Source: DAITMV01 sp036834985 (GTDB lineage: Bacteria; Pseudomonadota; Gammaproteobacteria; Burkholderiales; Burkholderiaceae_B). Taken from it: a stretch of 47,326 bases of DNA. The notes under the pieces were generated by a model. That model ran no database searches. It was not told the origin of the DNA and saw nothing but the letters and a program-made list of their open reading frames with translations. This document shows, piece by piece, positions 16,388 through 24,742 of the stretch. The stretch lies in NCBI GenBank assembly GCA_036834985.1, contig DAITMV010000005.1, forward strand, positions 1 to 47,326. The letters are read 5' to 3'. The first letter of the stretch is position 1; each line of letters starts with the position of its first letter. Both the position numbers and the translations under genes were made by a program.

Positions 16388-16993
16388 TTACGCGTGATCT
16401 TTGTCTACGCCCACCACAATTTTTGTGTCGGACAAGTACATGTGAGGAGGAACTTCCAGGTTATCTGGCGCAGGCTTGTTTTTATAAACACGGCCAGCCA
16501 GATCAAACGTGGAACCATGGCATGGGCACAGGAAACCACCCGCCCAGTCATCTGGCAGGCTGGGCTGTGCACCCGGCGTAAAACGCGCTGAGGGTGAGCA
16601 ACCCAGGTGGGTACAAATGCCAACCGCCACCAAGTATTCGGGCTTGATCGAACGGCCTTCGTTGCGTGCGTATTCGGGAGTCAATTCGGACGGCTTGCGT
16701 TCAGACTTGGGGTCTGCCACTTTGTCGTCGTTGGCCTTGATGGATGCGATCATCTCGGCGGTACGGCGAACAATCCATACAGGCTTGCCGCGCCATTCCA
16801 CGGTACGCATTTCACCTGGCTGCATGCCAGAGACATCCACTTCAACGGGTGCACCAGCGGCTTTGGCGCGCTCAGACGGTGCAAATGTGCTCAAAAAAGC
16901 ACCACCGGTTGCAGCTGCGGCCACACCACCTGCGGCGCCACAGGCGATTAGCCATGTGCGTCGCTCTTTATCAACAGGTTGGTTGTTGCTCAT
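16388..16993 (-). CDS. petA: Rieske iron-sulfur protein of the bc1 complex
   Basis: Transfers electrons from ubiquinol to cytochrome c1. 201 residues: N-terminal ERRTWLIACGAAGGVAAAA is a Tat-type twin-arginine signal and membrane anchor. The cluster motifs are CTHLGC (Cys127, His129, disulfide Cys132) and CPCHGS (Cys156, disulfide Cys158, His159). The start at 16993 begins the family sequence MSNNQ; the frame is open 17 codons further upstream, without family similarity. Upstream 180 bp (to 17173) hold no gene. A TACAAT at 17088-17083 on the minus strand may be its -10. Tat export links it to tatABC at 19188-20669. Confidence 0.97.
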   Translation of the reverse strand: MSNNQPVDKERRTWLIACGAAGGVAAAATGGAFLSTFAPSERAKAAGAPVEVDVSGMQPGEMRTVEWRGKPVWIVRRTAEMIASIKANDDKVADPKSERKPSELTPEYARNEGRSIKPEYLVAVGICTHLGCSPSARFTPGAQPSLPDDWAGGFLCPCHGSTFDLAGRVYKNKPAPDNLEVPPHMYLSDTKIVVGVDKDHA

Positions 16994-17173
16994 CAAAAAC
17001 CCCGAAAACGAAAGAAACGTAAGAGGCCCCTGCGGAGTAGGCAATGCTCTGGCCGCAAAAACCGATATTCATGCAACCAAAGATTGTAGCTCAACGGCTC
17101 ACCCAAAGGAATGGGCTAAGACACGCGACAGTAGTTTTGACGCATTTTTTTCGACACCCCGGGACAATTGCCC

Positions 17174-17938
17174 TCAAACATCCACAAAACAGTCAACAAA
17201 ATCGACCTGCACCCCAAACTGCTCAGCCACATGCAGCCCCAACGCCTGTGGCCCGCCACGCTCGGTGGCATGGTGACCTGCGCCGATCAACACGGTGCCG
17301 GTTTCCATGGCCACATGGGCCGCCGGCTCAGAGAGCTCCCCTGTGACATAAACCGTTGCACCGTGCTGGGCCGCCAGTTCGACATATGAGGGGGCACCGC
17401 CCGTACACCAGGCGATCTGTTGAACCGGGAGGCTGCTGTCTCCGACCCACTGGGGCTTACGTCCAAGGACCCGCTCAATATGCTCAAGCACCTGCCCAAC
17501 AGTCATGGGTACTGGAACCTGGCCCAGGCAAACCAGGCCTTTGTCTCCAGCCACACCGGTCTGGGTCCAGCCCATTTGCAGGCCCAGCTGTACGTTATTG
17601 CCCACCTGCGGATGCAGGTCCAGCGGCAGGTGATAGGCAAACACGTTTAAGTCATTCGCCAATACGGCGCTTAACCGCCTGCGCCGAAATCCGCTGACTG
17701 TCTGTGGATCCCCCTTCCAGAACAATCCGTGGTGAACCACAATGGCATCCGCATCAACGCGGACAGCGTGCTCAATCAAACGCAACGATGCCGTAACCCC
17801 AGTCACTATGCGGCGCAATACGCTTCGTCCTTCCACCTGCAGGCCATTTGGGCAATAATCTTGTATACGACTTGTTTGTAGATAATCGTTTAAATAAGAC
17901 GCTAATTGATCGCGACCCACGCTAGGTTGCTCTGTCAT
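17174..17938 (-). CDS. Nif3-family dinuclear metal-centre protein (GTP cyclohydrolase I type 2 homologue)
   Basis: 254-residue YbgI/Nif3-type protein. Metal-site motifs VVHHGLFWKG (about 71-80) and GAGHHATERGG (about 218-228), and PNGLQVEG near the N-terminus, are all typical. The biochemical role of the family is not settled. Its start codon is only 15 nt from the start of the divergent htrA gene, so any promoter must lie inside htrA. In betaproteobacteria it usually sits by the bc1 and HtrA genes, as here. Confidence 0.92.
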   Translation of the reverse strand: MTEQPSVGRDQLASYLNDYLQTSRIQDYCPNGLQVEGRSVLRRIVTGVTASLRLIEHAVRVDADAIVVHHGLFWKGDPQTVSGFRRRRLSAVLANDLNVFAYHLPLDLHPQVGNNVQLGLQMGWTQTGVAGDKGLVCLGQVPVPMTVGQVLEHIERVLGRKPQWVGDSSLPVQQIAWCTGGAPSYVELAAQHGATVYVTGELSEPAAHVAMETGTVLIGAGHHATERGGPQALGLHVAEQFGVQVDFVDCFVDV

Positions 17939-17953
17939 GAATAGACACTCCGC

Positions 17954-19135
17954 ATGCTAAAAAAACTCTGGCTTACTTTTTCTCAAGCCGCTACCGTTGC
18001 CCTTGCTGTCCTTTTTGTCGTCTCCACCCTCAGGCCTGAGTGGATTGCACTGGGCAACATAGGCTCTATTGTGCATGTATTTGAGCAGGGAACGGACTCG
18101 ACCAAGCTACCGGCCTCCAGCACCTACAATGAGGGTGCCAGGCGCGCCATGCCGGCTGTTGTAAATATTTTCACCAGCAAGGAGGTCAAGCTGCCGCCCT
18201 CCCATCCGATGCTCGATGACCCGATGTTCAAACGTTTTTTCGGCGACGAGCAACCCAAAGAGACCCGCAAGGAAAAAAGCGCCAGTCTGGGCTCAGGCGT
18301 GATTGTCAGTCCGCAAGGCTACATCTTGACCAACCAGCATGTGATCGAGTCGGCCGACGAAATTGAAGTGGCACTGGCCGATGGCCGGCAGGTGAGCGCC
18401 AAGCTGGTCGGCTCAGATCCGGAAACCGACTTGGCCGTCTTGAAGATCGATCTCAAAGATGTCCCCGTGATCACGTTTGGCAAGGCTGAATTTGCTCGTG
18501 TGGGCGACATCGTTCTGGCCATTGGCAATCCCTTTGGCGTTGGACAAACCGTCACGATGGGCATTGTCAGCGCCTTGGGGCGCAACCATCTGGGCATCAA
18601 TACGTTCGAGAACTTCATTCAGACCGACGCCGCTATCAACCCTGGCAACTCGGGCGGCGCGCTGATTGACTCGTCAGGCAACCTGTTGGGCATCAACACG
18701 GCCATTTATTCCCGCTCAGGGGGTTCGCTGGGGATTGGATTTGCGATTCCTGTGTCCACGGCACGCCAGGTCATGGATCAAATTATCAGCAGCGGTTCAG
18801 TCACGCGCGGCTATATTGGTGTAGAGCCTCAGGACATCACGCAGGAACTGGCCGAAGCCTTCAAACTCCCACGTCGTGAAGGGGCCATTATTGCGGGTGT
18901 AATGAAGGGCGGACCGGCCGATAAAGCGGGCATCAAGGTGGGCGATATACTGGTCTCGGTGCAGGGTCAAAACGTCAAAGACACCACCGACATGCTCAAC
19001 AGCATTGCCCAGCTGCAACCGAACAGCAAAGGGCTGATGGGCATTATCCGCGACGGTAAAGCGATGGACGTTAACGTGGTGATCGGCAAACGCCCCAAAC
19101 CAAAAAGCACACCGAAATTTGATGATGACGAATAA
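17954..19135 (+). CDS. Membrane-anchored HtrA/DegS-type serine protease
   Basis: Periplasmic quality-control or signalling protease of 393 residues. An N-terminal hydrophobic segment (about 8-24) with no clear cleavage site serves as signal or anchor. The trypsin-like domain has His129 (LTNQHVIES), Asp159 (PETDLAVLKID) and Ser233 (NPGNSGGALID). A single PDZ domain occupies about 286-375 (GYIGVEPQDIT, GGPADKAGIKVGDILVSV). One PDZ and an uncleaved N-terminus favour DegS-like over the two-PDZ DegP. The C-terminal KPKPKS-DDDE tail is charged. Divergent from nif3 by 15 nt and convergent with tatC. Confidence 0.93.
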   Translation: MLKKLWLTFSQAATVALAVLFVVSTLRPEWIALGNIGSIVHVFEQGTDSTKLPASSTYNEGARRAMPAVVNIFTSKEVKLPPSHPMLDDPMFKRFFGDEQPKETRKEKSASLGSGVIVSPQGYILTNQHVIESADEIEVALADGRQVSAKLVGSDPETDLAVLKIDLKDVPVITFGKAEFARVGDIVLAIGNPFGVGQTVTMGIVSALGRNHLGINTFENFIQTDAAINPGNSGGALIDSSGNLLGINTAIYSRSGGSLGIGFAIPVSTARQVMDQIISSGSVTRGYIGVEPQDITQELAEAFKLPRREGAIIAGVMKGGPADKAGIKVGDILVSVQGQNVKDTTDMLNSIAQLQPNSKGLMGIIRDGKAMDVNVVIGKRPKPKSTPKFDDDE

Positions 19136-19176
19136 GGCGTAACAGCCTCACGAGGTCAAAGAACTGCTGTGTCGAA

Positions 19177-19203
19177 GGAACTGCTTTTTATTCGAGCAGT
19201 TCC
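19177..19203. repeat. Inverted repeat at the htrA/tatC convergence
   Basis: Perfect 9-bp arms GGAACTGCT (19177-19185) and AGCAGTTCC (19195-19203) around a 9-nt T-rich loop, overlapping the last codons and the stop of tatC. A further direct copy GAACTGCT stands at 19161-19168. It could end transcription from htrA, but the following bases (TGTTTGCG) are a poor U-run, so a termination role is uncertain. Confidence 0.5.
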
Positions 19204-19928
19204 TGTTTGCGTCTGCCCACCATCCTGGCCACCAAAATACCCACTTCATACAAGAGGCACAAGGGCACTGCCAGCAACAACTGGGACATCACATCCGGCG
19301 GCGTGACCACAGCGGCAATAATAAATGCCACCACAATGACATAACCGCGGATTTCGACGAGCTTTTCTACCGTCACAACCCCCAGATACACCAGCACAAC
19401 CACCACGATTGGCACCTCAAACGTTACGCCGAAGGCCACAAACATGGTCATCACAAAGCTCAGATACGCTTCAATATCAGGTGCGGGGGTGATGCTGGAT
19501 GGCGCAAACTCGGCAATAAACTTAAAGACCTTGCCAAACACAAAAAAGTGACAAAACGCGATACCCGACAAAAACAGGACCGTGCTTGAGACAATCAGCG
19601 GAAAGGCCATTTTCTTTTCGTGTTGATACAAACCGGGGGCCACAAAGGCCCAGATTTGATAGAGCACCACCGGCAGTGCGATGACAAAGGCGACCATACC
19701 GGTCAATTTGAGTGGCACCATAAAGGGGGTGATCACCCCGGTCGCAATCATTTTGGTGCCCTCGGGCAACGCCTGCTGCAAGGGTTTGGCCAGCACATCC
19801 CAAATGGCTCCGGCGCCAGGCCAGATCATCAGCACCACAAACACCACCGCCACGGCAATCACGGCCCGCAGCAAGCGGTCACGCAGCTCGATAAGGTGAG
19901 AAATAAAACTGTCTTCTTGATCAACCAC
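19188..19928 (-). CDS. tatC: TatC, twin-arginine translocase receptor
   Basis: Six-helix membrane protein of 246 residues that binds twin-arginine signal peptides with TatB. N-terminal SFISHLIELRDRLLRA is the conserved cytoplasmic signal-recognition segment, and the helices follow (AVAVVFVVLMIWPG; FGVTFEVPIVVVVLVYLGVV; AFIIAAVVTPPDVMSQLLLA). The start is GTG at 19928, one nt after the tatB stop. The frame is open far upstream across tatB, but that part is not TatC. Confidence 0.97.
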   Translation of the reverse strand: MVDQEDSFISHLIELRDRLLRAVIAVAVVFVVLMIWPGAGAIWDVLAKPLQQALPEGTKMIATGVITPFMVPLKLTGMVAFVIALPVVLYQIWAFVAPGLYQHEKKMAFPLIVSSTVLFLSGIAFCHFFVFGKVFKFIAEFAPSSITPAPDIEAYLSFVMTMFVAFGVTFEVPIVVVVLVYLGVVTVEKLVEIRGYVIVVAFIIAAVVTPPDVMSQLLLAVPLCLLYEVGILVARMVGRRKQELLE

Positions 19929-19929
19929 G

Positions 19930-20406
19930 TTATGCCTTGCTTGCTTGGGTGTCGGCGGCCGATGCGCTGGCGTTCGATAACGCCGCGCTCTTCCCATCAG
20001 CGCTTGCCAACATGGCCTCGCTGCTGCCCTCAAGCCGTGACTCTGCGGTCGTCTGCCCGCCTGACATCTCTTGATGCGCTGGGAGGGGCGGAGCCGCCAC
20101 ATCAGGCAGTGTATCGGCCTGTACTTGAGCCACGACTGAATGGACCCCGGACTCCACGTTTTGCACATGGGTATTGACGGTGGCTTGAATATCGCGTGCA
20201 GCGGTTTGCATGTCTGATTGCAACTTGCGCAGCTCATCAAGCTCCATTTCGCGATTGATGTCAGCCTTCACATCATTCACATAACGCTGCGCCCGCCCAA
20301 GTAAATGGCCCACGGTGCGGGCAACTTTGGGGAGCTTTTCGGGGCCAATGACGACCAGGGCCACCACACCAATCATGATGAGCTCAGAAAAGCCGATATC
20401 AAACAC
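19930..20406 (-). CDS. tatB: TatB, twin-arginine translocase subunit
   Basis: 158 residues, bitopic: N-terminal helix FSELIMIGVVALVVIGPEKLP with the conserved Glu8 and the Gly-Pro hinge, an amphipathic helix (KVARTVGHLLGRAQRYVNDVK), then a coiled, acidic and finally low-complexity Ala/Ser-rich tail. TatB and TatC form the signal-peptide receptor. The start is GTG at 20406. Confidence 0.96.
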   Translation of the reverse strand: MFDIGFSELIMIGVVALVVIGPEKLPKVARTVGHLLGRAQRYVNDVKADINREMELDELRKLQSDMQTAARDIQATVNTHVQNVESGVHSVVAQVQADTLPDVAAPPLPAHQEMSGGQTTAESRLEGSSEAMLASADGKSAALSNASASAADTQASKA

Positions 20407-20447
20407 GTTGCATCTCTACAGTCTGAACAAAAAGGACGCGCTGCACG

Positions 20448-20669
20448 TCAGGATTTTTCTTTGGCCGTCACATCGATGGTATTGGATTTGTCCGCCAGCT
20501 GGCTTTCAACGGGCTTTGCCGCCTCCGCCGTGCCATCACGCATGCCTTCCTTAAAACCTTTAACAGCGCCACCCAGATCAGAGCCAATATTGCGCAGTTT
20601 CTTGGTACCGAACACCAGCATCACGATAACCAGCACAATCAACCAGTGCCAAATACTAAATGAACCCAT
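20448..20669 (-). CDS. tatA: TatA, twin-arginine translocase pore subunit
   Basis: 73 residues: short N-terminal helix (SIWHWLIVLVIVMLVFG), the FGTKKL hinge and the amphipathic helix with FKEGMRDG. Forms the variable-size conduit of the Tat system. Lies between hinT and tatB on one transcript. Confidence 0.97.
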   Translation of the reverse strand: MGSFSIWHWLIVLVIVMLVFGTKKLRNIGSDLGGAVKGFKEGMRDGTAEAAKPVESQLADKSNTIDVTAKEKS

Positions 20670-20712
20670 GATTTACTCCTGAATGAAGATCACTGTTGGT
20701 CTGCTTGAGGTC

Positions 20713-21057
20713 TTAGGGCAGCATTGCACCCAAAGGCTCCGGACCACCCAGTATATGCATGTGTAAATGATACACCTCTTGCCGGCCGATCCGACCGGTG
20801 TTGATAATGGATCTGAAACCATCTGTAAGCCCCTGCGACGCCGCCAGCTCCCCTGCCTTGGCCAGTATCGCGCCCAATGCAGCCTGATGCTCCATCGAGG
20901 CATCGGACAAGGTAGCAATGTGCAGTTTGGGGATGATCAAAAAGTGAACAGGGGCTGCAGGGCGAATGTCGTGAAACGCAAAGATATGCTCATCTTCGTA
21001 CACTTTGCGCGACGGTATTTCGCCCTTGATGATTTTGCAAAAAATACAGTTATCCAT
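20713..21057 (-). CDS. hinT: HIT-family hydrolase (HinT)
   Basis: Purine nucleoside phosphoramidase of 114 residues. CIFCKIIKGEIPS at the N-terminus, HIFAFHDIRPAAPVHFLIIP, and the histidine triad HLHMH (97, 99, 101) followed by ILGG. Placed between hisE and tatA, as in many betaproteobacteria. The start at 21057 gives the family N-terminus MDNCIFC; the frame is open 33 codons upstream, without family similarity. Confidence 0.95.
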   Translation of the reverse strand: MDNCIFCKIIKGEIPSRKVYEDEHIFAFHDIRPAAPVHFLIIPKLHIATLSDASMEHQAALGAILAKAGELAASQGLTDGFRSIINTGRIGRQEVYHLHMHILGGPEPLGAMLP

Positions 21058-21109
21058 CCAATCCTCGCCTATGGTCTCTGATGTCGATCTGTCCGTCTGT
21101 GTTGTCGCC

Positions 21110-21466
21110 TTAATCGGCCGTGCGACGGGCTTTTTCTTCCAGCCCGGATAAACCAAACCGGCGGGACAATTCCTCCAGCACCTGGGTATGACTCAATCCG
21201 TGATGCGCCAGCAGTACCATGCAGTGAAACCAGACATCAGCCGTCTCGGCGACAATTTTGTCGGGTACACCGTCTTTGGACGCCATGACCAATTCAGTGG
21301 ACTCTTCGCCCACTTTTTTCAGGATGGCATCTTGGCCCTTGGTCAACAGTTTGGCCACATAAGAGGACGATGGGTCGGCCCCTTTGCGTGATTCAATCAC
21401 GTGTGCCAGCGCATCCAGCACCTCAGCGGTGCCAGGCATGGATGAATCAGACTCGGTTATGCTCAT
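21110..21466 (-). CDS. hisE: Phosphoribosyl-ATP pyrophosphatase
   Basis: Second step of histidine synthesis (PR-ATP to PR-AMP). An all-alpha, MazG-like fold of 118 residues with the metal motifs GEESTELVMA and ETADVWFH. I place the start at the ATG 21466; a TTG at 21481 would overlap the hisI stop (TTGA) and add five residues. It is separate from hisI rather than fused as in enterobacteria. Confidence 0.95.
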   Translation of the reverse strand: MSITESDSSMPGTAEVLDALAHVIESRKGADPSSSYVAKLLTKGQDAILKKVGEESTELVMASKDGVPDKIVAETADVWFHCMVLLAHHGLSHTQVLEELSRRFGLSGLEEKARRTAD

Positions 21467-21477
21467 GATCAAAATAC

Positions 21478-21906
21478 TCAAGTACGACTGCGGTAGATAT
21501 CGGAGGGAGACTTTATCACTTCATCAACAGCCACCCAATGTGGTTTACCCGAATCTCGGCCTTTGAGTTCGTAGAAAAAACAGCTTTGACGACCGGTATG
21601 ACAGGCAATTCCACCCGCTTGTTCAACCGCCAGCACAATCACGTCACCATCGCAGTCAAGGCGCATCGAATGCACCCGCTGGCGGTGCCCGGACTCTTCG
21701 CCTTTATGCCAGAGTTTGCCACGTGACCGTGAAAAATACGTGGCAAAACCGGTCTGGGCCGTTTCGATCAACGCCTCCCGGTTCATCCAGGCGACCATCA
21801 GCACCCGCTGGGTCAGGTGATCCTGGGCAATGGCGGTGACCAGACCACTTGCGTCAAATGTAACGCTGTCCAGCCAGTTGTCCGTCAGGACGACATCTTT
21901 ACTCAT
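21478..21906 (-). CDS. hisI: Phosphoribosyl-AMP cyclohydrolase
   Basis: Third step of histidine synthesis; opens the purine ring of PR-AMP. 142 residues with the Mg site RLDCDGDVIV and the zinc cysteines in ACHTGRQSCFF and the preceding DCD. LMVAWMNREAL and SRSRGKLWHKGEESGH are signature segments. Sits 50 nt after hisF. Confidence 0.97.
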   Translation of the reverse strand: MSKDVVLTDNWLDSVTFDASGLVTAIAQDHLTQRVLMVAWMNREALIETAQTGFATYFSRSRGKLWHKGEESGHRQRVHSMRLDCDGDVIVLAVEQAGGIACHTGRQSCFFYELKGRDSGKPHWVAVDEVIKSPSDIYRSRT

Positions 21907-21956
21907 TGAAATATACCTTTGGAGCCGGATGACAGACCGGCGCCTGTCCGATGGGG

Positions 21957-22715
21957 TTACAGGCGAACGGCGATGCCGCGATCGGCCATGTATTGTTTGG
22001 CTTGTGCCACGGTGTATTCGCCGTAATGGAAAATACTGGCCGCCAGCACTGCATTGGCTTTGCCTTCGGTGATACCGTCGGCCAGATGCTGCAGATTGCC
22101 CACACCGCCTGAGGCAATCACCGGAATGGTCACTGCCTCCGAGACGGCTCGGGTCAACGGCAGATTAAAACCCATTTTAGTGCCATCACGGTCCATGCTG
22201 GTGAGCAAAATTTCACCGGCCCCCAATGCTTGGATGCGGCGAGCCCACTCGACCGCACACATGCCCGTGTTGTTGCGGCCGCCGTGGGTATAGACATCCC
22301 AGCCGCCCTTGTCGTTGGATTTGGCGTCTATAGCCACCACAATGCACTGCGAACCAAACTTGCTGCTGGCCGCCTGCACCAGGTCAGGATTTTGTACCGC
22401 CGAGGTATTGATGGAAATTTTGTCAGCGCCTGCGTTCAGCAATCGGCGAACATCTTCGACCTTGCGGACGCCACCACCCACCGTCAGCGGGATAAACACC
22501 TCACTGGCCACTGCTTCGATCACGTGCAAAATGATGTCGCGCTGATCGCTTGATGCTGTGATGTCCAGAAACGTCAACTCATCTGCGCCTTGGGCATCAT
22601 ACCGGCGGGCAATCTCGACCGGATCACCCGCATCGCGCAGTTCAACAAAATTGACGCCTTTGACAACGCGACCGGCGGTGACATCCAGACAAGGGATAAT
22701 TCGATTAGCCAACAT
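21957..22715 (-). CDS. hisF: Imidazole glycerol phosphate synthase, cyclase subunit
   Basis: TIM-barrel partner of HisH that makes imidazole glycerol phosphate and AICAR. 252 residues. Catalytic Asp11 (IIPCLDVTAGRVVKG) and the second Asp in VVAIDAKS are present, as are the phosphate loops (VGGGVRKVEDV, ASGGVGNLQHL). The gap to hisA is 3 nt. Confidence 0.98.
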   Translation of the reverse strand: MLANRIIPCLDVTAGRVVKGVNFVELRDAGDPVEIARRYDAQGADELTFLDITASSDQRDIILHVIEAVASEVFIPLTVGGGVRKVEDVRRLLNAGADKISINTSAVQNPDLVQAASSKFGSQCIVVAIDAKSNDKGGWDVYTHGGRNNTGMCAVEWARRIQALGAGEILLTSMDRDGTKMGFNLPLTRAVSEAVTIPVIASGGVGNLQHLADGITEGKANAVLAASIFHYGEYTVAQAKQYMADRGIAVRL

Positions 22716-22718
22716 AAA

Positions 22719-23462
22719 TCAGGACGGGCTCAACTCATCAGCGCGGGCCTGGGCAGCAGCAAAATCGAGCGTCCCTTCGTAGATGGAGCGACCACAAATC
22801 ACCCCTTCAATGCCCTCGTCCTCCACGTCACACAGCGCATCCACATCACGCAGATCGGTCATGCCGCCCGAGGCGATGACCGGCATCTTCAGCGCCTGCG
22901 CAAGGCGGACCGTCGCTTCAATATTAACGCCTGAGAGCATCCCATCACGGCCAATATCCGTGTAAATCACCGACTCGGCACCATAGTCCTCAAATTTACG
23001 CGCCAAATCTACCACGTCGTGCCCCGTCAATTTGCTCCACCCATCAGTCGCCACTTTGCCGTCCTTGGCATCCAGACCCACGATGATTTGCCCGGGAAAA
23101 GCGCTGCATGCATCGTGTAAAAAGCCCGGGTTTTTGACCGCTGCCGTGCCGATGATGATGTAACTCATACCGTTGTCCAGATAGCGCTCGATGGTATCCA
23201 AATCACGAATGCCGCCGCCCAATTGAACGGGAATTCGATCGCCCACCGCCTTTAGAATGGCTTTGATCACGCCCTCATTTTTCGGCTTGCCAGCCACAGC
23301 GCCGTTTAAGTCAACCAGATGCAATCGACGCGCGCCCAAATTGACCCAATGCTCGGCCATCGCCGCGGGGTCTTGGGAAAAAACGGTGACATCGTCCATA
23401 TTGCCCTGCTTGAGGCGCACACACTGACCGTCTTTCAGGTCGATCGCGGGAATGAGCAGCAT
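22719..23462 (-). CDS. hisA: ProFAR isomerase
   Basis: TIM-barrel isomerase of the fourth step of histidine synthesis (ProFAR to PRFAR). 247 residues. Asp8 in IPAIDLKDGQCVRLKQG and the catalytic acid in VGLDAKDGKVATDGW match the family, with phosphate loops LGGGIRDLDTIE and ASGGMTDLRDV. Homologous to the neighbouring hisF. Confidence 0.98.
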   Translation of the reverse strand: MLLIPAIDLKDGQCVRLKQGNMDDVTVFSQDPAAMAEHWVNLGARRLHLVDLNGAVAGKPKNEGVIKAILKAVGDRIPVQLGGGIRDLDTIERYLDNGMSYIIIGTAAVKNPGFLHDACSAFPGQIIVGLDAKDGKVATDGWSKLTGHDVVDLARKFEDYGAESVIYTDIGRDGMLSGVNIEATVRLAQALKMPVIASGGMTDLRDVDALCDVEDEGIEGVICGRSIYEGTLDFAAAQARADELSPS

Positions 23463-23519
23463 GAGAGTTTCTTAGCGCATTAAAAAGTTAGTAAAGTGGA
23501 ACAAAGAGGCTGTCAGGAA

Positions 23520-24158
23520 TCAACCTTGGGGCATCCATCTCAAGAAGTTGTGATACAGCCGAAGACCCGCTTGGGCGCTTTTCTCCGGGTGAAACTGTGT
23601 TGCAAAGATGTTATCGCGCGCAACCGCGCAGGTAAAGCGGGAACCGTAATCGGTCATACCCACCGAATGGGTAGGATCTTGAGGGCAAGCGTAGTAGCTG
23701 TGCACAAAATAGAAGTAGGCATTGTCATCGATGCCATCCCACATGGCATGGTGTTTGACCTGCGCCACCTGATTCCATCCCATGTGCGGTACTTTCAAGC
23801 CCAGATCCTTGCTGATTGACGGCGAAAACCTGCGGACTGCGCCGGGTAACAAACCCAGTCCATCGGCAGGGCCTTCTTCACTCATGTCAAACAGCATTTG
23901 TTCACCCACACACACCCCAAACAAGGGCTTGTGGGTAGCCGCATGCAGTAATGATGCCAACAAGCCGGACTCTCTGAGTTCGCGCATACAGTCGGGCATG
24001 GCGCCTTGGCCTGGCAAGACAACTCGCTCTGCGGCCTCAATGACCGAGGGCTCGTTGGTGATCACAACGTCTTGATGTTCCTGCTTGACGTGCTCCAGCG
24101 CTTTAGCCACGGAACGCAAATTGCCCATTCCGTAGTCAACCACTGCCACTAGACTCAC
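23520..24158 (-). CDS. hisH: Imidazole glycerol phosphate synthase, glutaminase subunit
   Basis: Class I amidotransferase of 212 residues that feeds ammonia to HisF. The nucleophile is Cys83 in GVCVGEQMLF, where many HisH have GMQ, so Glu-Gln is a mild variant; the His-Glu pair lies in TQFHPEKS. The start is GTG at 24158, overlapping the hisB stop (GTGA). The 57-nt gap to hisA is one of the larger ones in the his block. Confidence 0.97.
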   Translation of the reverse strand: MSLVAVVDYGMGNLRSVAKALEHVKQEHQDVVITNEPSVIEAAERVVLPGQGAMPDCMRELRESGLLASLLHAATHKPLFGVCVGEQMLFDMSEEGPADGLGLLPGAVRRFSPSISKDLGLKVPHMGWNQVAQVKHHAMWDGIDDNAYFYFVHSYYACPQDPTHSVGMTDYGSRFTCAVARDNIFATQFHPEKSAQAGLRLYHNFLRWMPQG

Positions 24159-24742
24159 AGAGCACCTTTGGTAGACGGGATGACGCCGGTCTGGCGCTCG
24201 TCACGGGCACTGGCCATCCGCAAGGCGCGACCAAAGGCCTTAAAGACTGTCTCGCACTGGTGATGCGCGTTATTGCCTTTGAGGTTGTCGATGTGCAAGG
24301 TCATGTTGGCGTGGTTCACAAAACCTTGGAAAAACTCGTGCACCAGATCCACGTCAAACTGACCGATCATGCTGCGGGTAAACGGCACATTAAATTCCAG
24401 ACCGGGTCGGCCTGAAATATCAATCACCACACGCGACAAGGCTTCGTCGAGTGGCACATAGGCATGGCCATAACGAACGATGCCTTTTTTATCGCCAATG
24501 GCTTTGCTAAATGCCATGCCCAAGGTGATGCCCAGATCCTCAACGGTGTGATGCGCGTCGATATGTAAATCGCCCACGCATTTGACGTCCATGTCGATCA
24601 GCCCATGACGGGCAATTTGATCCAGCATGTGATCCAGAAACGGTACGCCCGAGTCAAGCGTACGCTCGCCGGTGCCATCCAGATTGATTGTGACGCTGAT
24701 CTGGGTCTCAAGCGTATTGCGGGTAATCTCTGCGGTTCTCAT
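24155..24742 (-). CDS. hisB: Imidazole glycerol phosphate dehydratase
   Basis: Monofunctional IGPD of 195 residues; converts imidazole glycerol phosphate to imidazole acetol phosphate. Manganese motifs DAHHTVEDLGI and NNAHHQCETVFKAFGRALR are both present. It lacks the N-terminal histidinol-phosphatase domain of the enterobacterial HisB, and no phosphatase gene is found in this his block. Overlaps hisC by ATGA. Confidence 0.98.
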   Translation of the reverse strand: MRTAEITRNTLETQISVTINLDGTGERTLDSGVPFLDHMLDQIARHGLIDMDVKCVGDLHIDAHHTVEDLGITLGMAFSKAIGDKKGIVRYGHAYVPLDEALSRVVIDISGRPGLEFNVPFTRSMIGQFDVDLVHEFFQGFVNHANMTLHIDNLKGNNAHHQCETVFKAFGRALRMASARDERQTGVIPSTKGAL

